From Sisyra terminalis (lineage: Eukaryota; Arthropoda; Insecta; Neuroptera; Sisyridae), in the NCBI GenBank assembly GCA_958496175.1, contig OY292275.1, positions 12,462,001 to 12,526,000 on the forward strand: DNA of 64,000 nucleotides. The letters are read 5' to 3'. Position numbers and translations under genes: made by a program. Shown here in pieces: positions 58,250-64,000 of the stretch (the first letter of the stretch is position 1; each line of letters starts with the position of its first letter). The notes under the pieces were generated by a model. It did no database searches. It saw nothing but the letters and a program-made list of their open reading frames with translations, and was not told the origin of the DNA.

Positions 58250-61200
58250 AACTATTTTTGAAAAATAATACATGAAAAAATTTATGGATATCAAAAATTT
58301 CCACAAGGTAAGAAGATATCTGAAAATAAAATACATAAATTGTTCTACTGACTAGGCTAGCGATTTTTAATGTTTGGACTAAAAAAATAGATATCCTGAG
58401 GAAAATAAGACTATCCAGTTGTTTGTACTATATTTTTTCAAACGATTAGTAATAATTGTATTCATCATTTATTGATATCGGAAATTATCAACCGACATAA
58501 TAAGGAGTCATAAATAAATTTTTTGATCATCAGACCCAAACCGTAAGCACTTAAGATATTTTAACATTTTGAATTTTATTTGTAACTCAAATAAAAAGGT
58601 GTGTTTATGGTTCCTAATAAACTAAGTTTCTTTTGTGCCATATAAATTATATACTTTTCCTCGAGGAAATTTATTTTACTTGCGACGTAATTGCCGCATT
58701 TTAAATGACAAAAACTAAATTTGAGTCATTAAAATTAATTTATGAAAGAATAACCAGGTAATTTCATCATTAACGTATCAACTAGTAAACGAAAACAATA
58801 CCCCAATCAAGTCATTAAACCAAATTCTTCCATTCGGAAAATTTATTTCTTCTTTTCATTTCAACTCTTTGTCCATGTGTTTCAAAGAGAATATCCGCTA
58901 GTTACATTGATTGAATACAATCCTTAGCTTTTCTTAATTCTATTTCAAATCAAGATTTTTCTATTTTAAGATTTTCGCAAATGAAAATTGATGGTGTCAT
59001 CTCGTCTCATAACTGTAATGGAACAACTTTTCTCATGTGCATTTTTCCTAACGAGATCTGCTGCAGAACCATAAATGTTATTAAACATTCCCTGGGATAT
59101 GCTTCGGAGTGAACTCCAGCAGTCGCTGCTTCTCCACATCATTTGTATCCACTCTTCGTTTTCGTTCTTCACCCCTTTGTGCCATCGAAAAGGTCAATTA
59201 CCCAATTATGTAAAATTTATTCTATAAACAATAACAAATTACTCGAGTTATAAAATAAACGGCTAAACGATTCGGTCGTCTTGGCGCGGCGATGTGATGG
59301 AAAGAGTGGAGAGACCAAAAAAAAAATATATATCAATTGAAAACGCGAGAATGTTTCTATTAATTTATGGCTGTAAATTTGTTGTACCTATTTAAGCTCG
59401 TTTTCACACGCACTTGATTTAAAGACCAGCAAGTTCTGCTTGTTAACCATCAGGGTCATCACACTCGACAATTAACAACCGAAAAAAAACTTCTTAATTT
59501 ATTAAAACTTGACTTCGAGGTAACACAAATCTAACACTTCAATCTTCATCAATATCCTCGTATTTGTTCAAATACACAATCCCGAAAAAAAAACCCCAAT
59601 CCACAGCGGTTGATTACTGCCATCTTATCTGATTTGTGGGAGAAATAATTAAAGTTAAACCAAATGGTTGGTGTCGGTGCATTTTTCTGATAGGTGATCT
59701 AGACTCGAAAATTGGATCAGAAAACCAACTAAAATTAAGCGAGCTCGTTTAAAATAGATGGCTTCTTGTATACTTTGCTTTGGCTACATTAAATCTTTAT
59801 GTTACAATAATATTTTCATTGCAGCTGTCATAACAGAATAAAATTCGAAATCGTGAACCATTAAGAATATGTATTGTATGTTTACAGTGCAACCTCGTTG
59901 ATTCAATCTCGATCAACCGAAAAAGTTTCCAATCATAAAATTGATTTGTAGTTTTATTTACTGCAGGAAAACTAATGATAATGGGTTGGGTTTCAAAATG
60001 ATTTTTTACATTTTGAAGTCATCTATTTATAATTTTATGAGTTTATATGTTACAAAATTTTCAAGTAATATTTACTTTGAATGATCATAAAAAGTAGGTA
60101 CATAACTTCATGGAGGTAAGGAGAGATATTTGACCCAAACTGTTATAGAAAATCATAAATTAATTTTATTGTTAAGAAGCTTAATGTATTGAAAAAGATT
60201 TGGAATCGCTATTACGGTATTCTGTAATATAAAAATTCTAATAGAACATGAAAAATCTTAATAGGTAAATGTAATGTGGAGTACATATTAAAAATTCACT
60301 TTCCGATTTGTACACTAGAAATTGGCAATAAATTTTATTACTAAATTCATCAATCAAAAATTGATTTCGATTTTCTTAAGACCTGAAAAGTTCAGGTACA
60401 AAATAATAAATAATAATAGAGAATTATTTTTCTTTAAATGGTTTTTTCTTGCTATAGAATGTTTAAAATTATTTAATTTCAATTGTAATGAAACGAAATC
60501 CTTTGAGTTGTAGAACGATTTTAGAAATTAATCCATAGTTTTTTTCTTTTCAAATCGAAACCAATTTATGTATTGGTTATTATAGTTTGCGATCTTTAAA
60601 TAAATGTTACTAAAAACTACTATTTGTTAAAGTTATTTACAAGTTAGTTAGTTACAAACTGTTTCCAATGAATTTTAGTGATTGATTTTTTATATTGACC
60701 AATTATATCTCTAACTTTCGTCATTCGGAAACGGTGGATTAATAAGAAAAAGCAAAGAACCAAAGATGAATAATTAAAGTCACCATAAGTAAATTATAAA
60801 ATAATTTTGAATAATTTGTCCAGAACCAAAAGTTTCAAAGTTATTTTGGAAATTAATTGTAAAAAAACATATATATTGTAGGTCAAAGCAGTAAACAATT
60901 AACATAAATAGTGAACTAATGTTTTTTTTATCTAATTTTTCTGACGAATTATTCCAGATAAGTATCGATTGCTACTTTTTAGCTGCCTGGTTTTAATGAA
61001 TTATAGTTGATAAAAATTGTATTTACTATTTCCGAGCAACACTAAATAACTAAATGATTTTTTTGTATTAAATACAATGCGTTTTAATGTAGTCTTTGGT
61101 TGTTTATTATTACTAAATAATTCAACCAAAGATTTTAGAAACACGTTGTATTTAATAAGGAAATAAACAAATTGAGTCTTACAATACATGTTCTTATTTA

Positions 61201-61900
61201 TTAACTTTAATGAATCATAATTCATAAAATTATAATTAACAAAATAATTGTAATATTTATCAAAGAATAAATTAGTATTCTAGTACAGCTATACTAGCAT
61301 AGTTTTAAACAAAAAAAAATTCTTATATTCCATTGTCTCCAAAAAAGATTGAAAGAAATGCTAAATATGGGTTTTATCTATATTACCTATTTTTATAGTT
61401 TTTCCAAGGTAATCAGCCAAAAAATTCTTAATAATTCTTTGCAAAACATTATTTTATACTCCTACAATAAAAATAAAGCAAAAATTTTGCCTCATTTCCC
61501 TTGAACACGGTAAGTGCAAAAATTAAAATTTTGAAAAATCCAATAATATGCGCTTTTATAATGTGGAAAACATGAAAAATCAAATACATAGGTACTATTA
61601 TAATTAATGATTTTTGATAGAAATACCTTGTTAGTATTTTATTGCTGGTCTATTTCCTAATCATTTCTCATCAAGCTTTCATCGGGCAATAAACTTAAAA
61701 AAATTTTTTTTTGCCCAATAAAAATTTAGTAATAAAAATTGCTTTTATTGGCATTTTAAGGGGAAATTTTTGACGAACAATGCTAAAGAACTTTGGTTTA
61801 AAAATCAATGATAAAATAAAAGTATTCATAGATTAATAGTTTTATTTTTTTTAGTAGGATAGTGGACATAAAAGGACGTAGATCCATGTACTAATTATTA
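58250..61900. other. Non-coding stretch
   Basis: 58830-59650 is less AT-biased (for example TCGGTCGTCTTGGCGCGGCG near 59270) and might be regulatory; 59700-61900 is very AT-rich. No gene recognised. Confidence 0.45.
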
Positions 61901-61905
61901 ATTTT

Positions 61906-61943
61906 GCGACACGTTTCGGTCTTTTATTAGACCTTCATCAGGC
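61906..61943 (-). other. Hammerhead-ribozyme-like motif, locus D (cleanest core)
   Basis: Minus strand: GCCTGATGA, A, stem GGTCT, loop AATAAA, stem AGACC, GAAACGTGTCGC. CUGAUGA and GAAA are fully conserved, stem II is a perfect 5 bp, and GUC (a cleavable NUH triplet) follows closely. One extra A before stem II departs from the consensus. Flanks show no coding sequence. Confidence 0.45.
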
Positions 61944-61949
61944 TTCTAA

Positions 61950-62600
61950 AATCATACAAACCCATGTATTACAGAATCCTTCAAAACATTACTAATTGTT
62001 AAATTACCTTAATATGAAGTACATAATATACATCACAATAACATCGAAATTTTTTTCTTTATCGCACAAAAATAGGACATTTTTAATGCATATATTATTT
62101 AGTTTCCTCCTTTATCTCGATTTAAGATTTGGGAATGATTTTTTTCAATTTTTCCTTAATTTTAAAAATTATATAATAATGAAATTTTATTTTAAATCTC
62201 AACAAAATGATTATATTCTTTTTTATTTTGTACCAAAGACATTTGTATTTTAATTTTAGTTCAATGATATTTTAGGTAACTTTAATTCCTGTACGGCTAC
62301 AAATTTTTGTAATGACATTTTCTTAATAACTAAAATAACTATAACTTAAAAAGAAATAAATATCTTGTATGGTATATTTAGTTTTTAACTTGGATATCGA
62401 TTTATCGATTTATTGACCTTATGAAACCGTTTGCAACAACAAAAAAGGAAGTTTTTTCGCAAAAAAAAAATATCAATTTTTCTGATTTTCTGCCTTTTTA
62501 TTTTCTGATATTGTAGCTTTTATTTTTGAAAATATAATATCTGAAGTTATAGAAGTTTTACTATAAAAATAAAACTATATTTAGCGATGTAATTTTATTG
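61950..62600. other. AT-rich non-coding stretch
   Basis: Nothing recognised; the 85-codon ATG frame at 61996 is F/Y/L/N-rich and AT-driven. Confidence 0.5.
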
Positions 62601-62629
62601 AAAAATCATTTCCTGAGTTTCAGTCTTGC

Positions 62630-63640
62630 CTTGATGGCATTTCTGATCGAAAACATTTGCTTGAATTGTCGAAAATGATTTAAATCCGTCGGCCAAAGGT
62701 CATAAACTTCCATACATTCGATTCATTAATTACGCAAAGATATCATTTCAACTCAGTTGCAGACTATCGCGAGCCCAATGAAAAACCCAACGTAAATGTA
62801 CGGCGATTTATTACAATAACCACGATTTATGAAACGGCATTTTCTCACATGCCCCACAACTCGCAGCATGTTTCTGATCACTCCAATGTGTACAATGTAG
62901 CTACATATTTATTAAAATCCGCAATATTACTTTTATTTACTTAGACGGCCATTTAATATTCGCAAATATTGTTGCAGATGGAAATTTATGAATTATCTCT
63001 TCCACTAACAAGCGATGAATCGCATTTGTTGGTATCGTGAAAACCGGTTCAATTGCAGCCTAAGTGGCTACTCTTCTTTCTCTTAAGTATGCTGAAATAT
63101 TTTCATCGTGTCGTCTAATGTCCATAAATTTCGAAATCAAACTTGTTATTTTCCTGTCCTTAGTCAACCATTCCCATGTAACAAATCCAACAAAACTGTT
63201 TGAAAAAAAAAACTCTCATTATCAATATTTAATTTGATTTTTCTTCAACTACCCTGCAGGTATTTCCGAAACAATTTCCCATCGATAAACGACCCTGTTG
63301 CGGTTGGGAACATTTGAAAATCGAGTTATATATTGGCCCGATACTAAATTGAATTAATCCCCCTAATTATTTTAATTATTATAATCAATTATGATGAGTT
63401 ATTATTAGCAATTTGTAGTCAGGTTTATTGTTGTTTAATCTATTATACAATACGTATAAACCGGGAAAAGGGGAAACAGTAACGTTGATGATTCAAAAAT
63501 AAAACCGACGACGAGGAAACGTTTTTCCTCTAACCCATATCTATTGTTCCGTTAACCTTGTTTGCCATTTGCGTGAATATTTGTTCCATGAGCGTGTGGC
63601 ATGCAAGTAATGCAAGCAAAGGGGTTGCAAATTGTAATTT
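62630..63640. other. Higher-complexity non-coding block
   Basis: Less AT-biased than the preceding 3 kb, with CG-containing words throughout. At 63259/63260 a plausible acceptor (TTTTTCTTCAACTACCCTGCAG) opens a 30-codon frame to a TGA at 63350. No known motif is present, so it is not called as an exon. Confidence 0.3.
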
Positions 63641-63988
63641 GTTTTTTTTTTTTTCAAATTTCTTCCTTATAAGCCATTTGTAAAAGTGATGGAAAAAATA
63701 TCGTTTTTTTGGTTATATATAAGAAAAATTTTATGAATTTTACTAGGTTGTAGTAATAAAATTTCCAATAAGATAAAATAATTGCATTTTGTTGAAAGTG
63801 GATGGAAAAAAATTCGATTTATTTGTACAAGTAGGAAAACTTTCATATAGAATCTAGGAAATCACCTAGAACAATTTTAATCAAAGTGAATAAAAAATTA
63901 AAAGCTTTTAAAAGCATGTTTTTTTTTAATTTTTAATATAAGAACTGAGCTTTTTACGTTCACCTAGCTTTGAGGAAAGAGTTTATAA

Positions 63989-63998
63989 TTCTTACCTG
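63989..63998 (-). promoter_or_regulatory. Consensus splice donor, minus strand, at window edge
   Basis: Minus strand AACAG|GTAAGAATT (junction between 63996 and 63995). If real, its exon lies just beyond the right end of the window and its intron runs leftward through this sequence, the same strand as the recursive-splice-like site near 12182. Confidence 0.35.
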
Positions 63999-64000
63999 TT

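Overview
This window looks like about 64 kb of AT-rich (roughly 70% A+T by eye), gene-poor nuclear DNA from an arthropod, most likely an insect. It carries spliceosomal-type splice signals, no bacterial operon structure, and a mixed load of decayed eukaryotic transposons: mariner, hAT, piggyBac-like, Jockey-type and other non-LTR elements, and a tRNA-derived SINE. The species cannot be named from sequence alone. No intact protein-coding gene is visible. Nearly all ATG-initiated open frames are short, and several are antisense shadows of transposon fossils.

Layout. The left edge (about 100-3105) is a satellite with a 94-bp monomer in about 25 tandem copies. It shows higher-order homogenisation, decayed edge copies, and a longer ~228-bp unit on its right flank. 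The region 3-12 kb is AT-rich filler with a dispersed repeat, foldback elements, a LINE tail and a 710-bp hAT element with a perfect 8-bp target duplication. The region 12-13.4 kb has a strong minus-strand AG|GT recursive-splice-like site followed by more complex non-coding DNA. The region 14-25 kb holds at least six hAT-type or MITE-like elements, a deleted mariner fossil, and a decayed Jockey RNase H/C-terminal region split by a hAT MITE. The region 27-33 kb holds a foldback element, a well-formed candidate exon (29273-29350, plus strand) and a second mariner fossil. The region 34-46 kb holds a hAT remnant, two SINE copies, a piggyBac-like MITE, a dead Jockey reverse transcriptase, a LINE C-terminal fragment and a ~1.15-kb interspersed element. 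From 46 to 64 kb it is mostly AT-rich non-coding DNA with LINE scraps, one unexplained 96-codon open frame, hAT ends and, at the last bases, a consensus minus-strand splice donor.

The most plausible reading is intergenic or long-intron DNA. Splice signals point to possible long introns on both strands, so more than one transcription unit may be involved. The two least routine signals are a set of hammerhead-ribozyme-like motifs at four loci, where the core is largely kept while stem II varies in a pairing-preserving way, and the minus-strand recursive splice site with an adjacent downstream donor. Both are inferences that need folding, family searches or RNA data.
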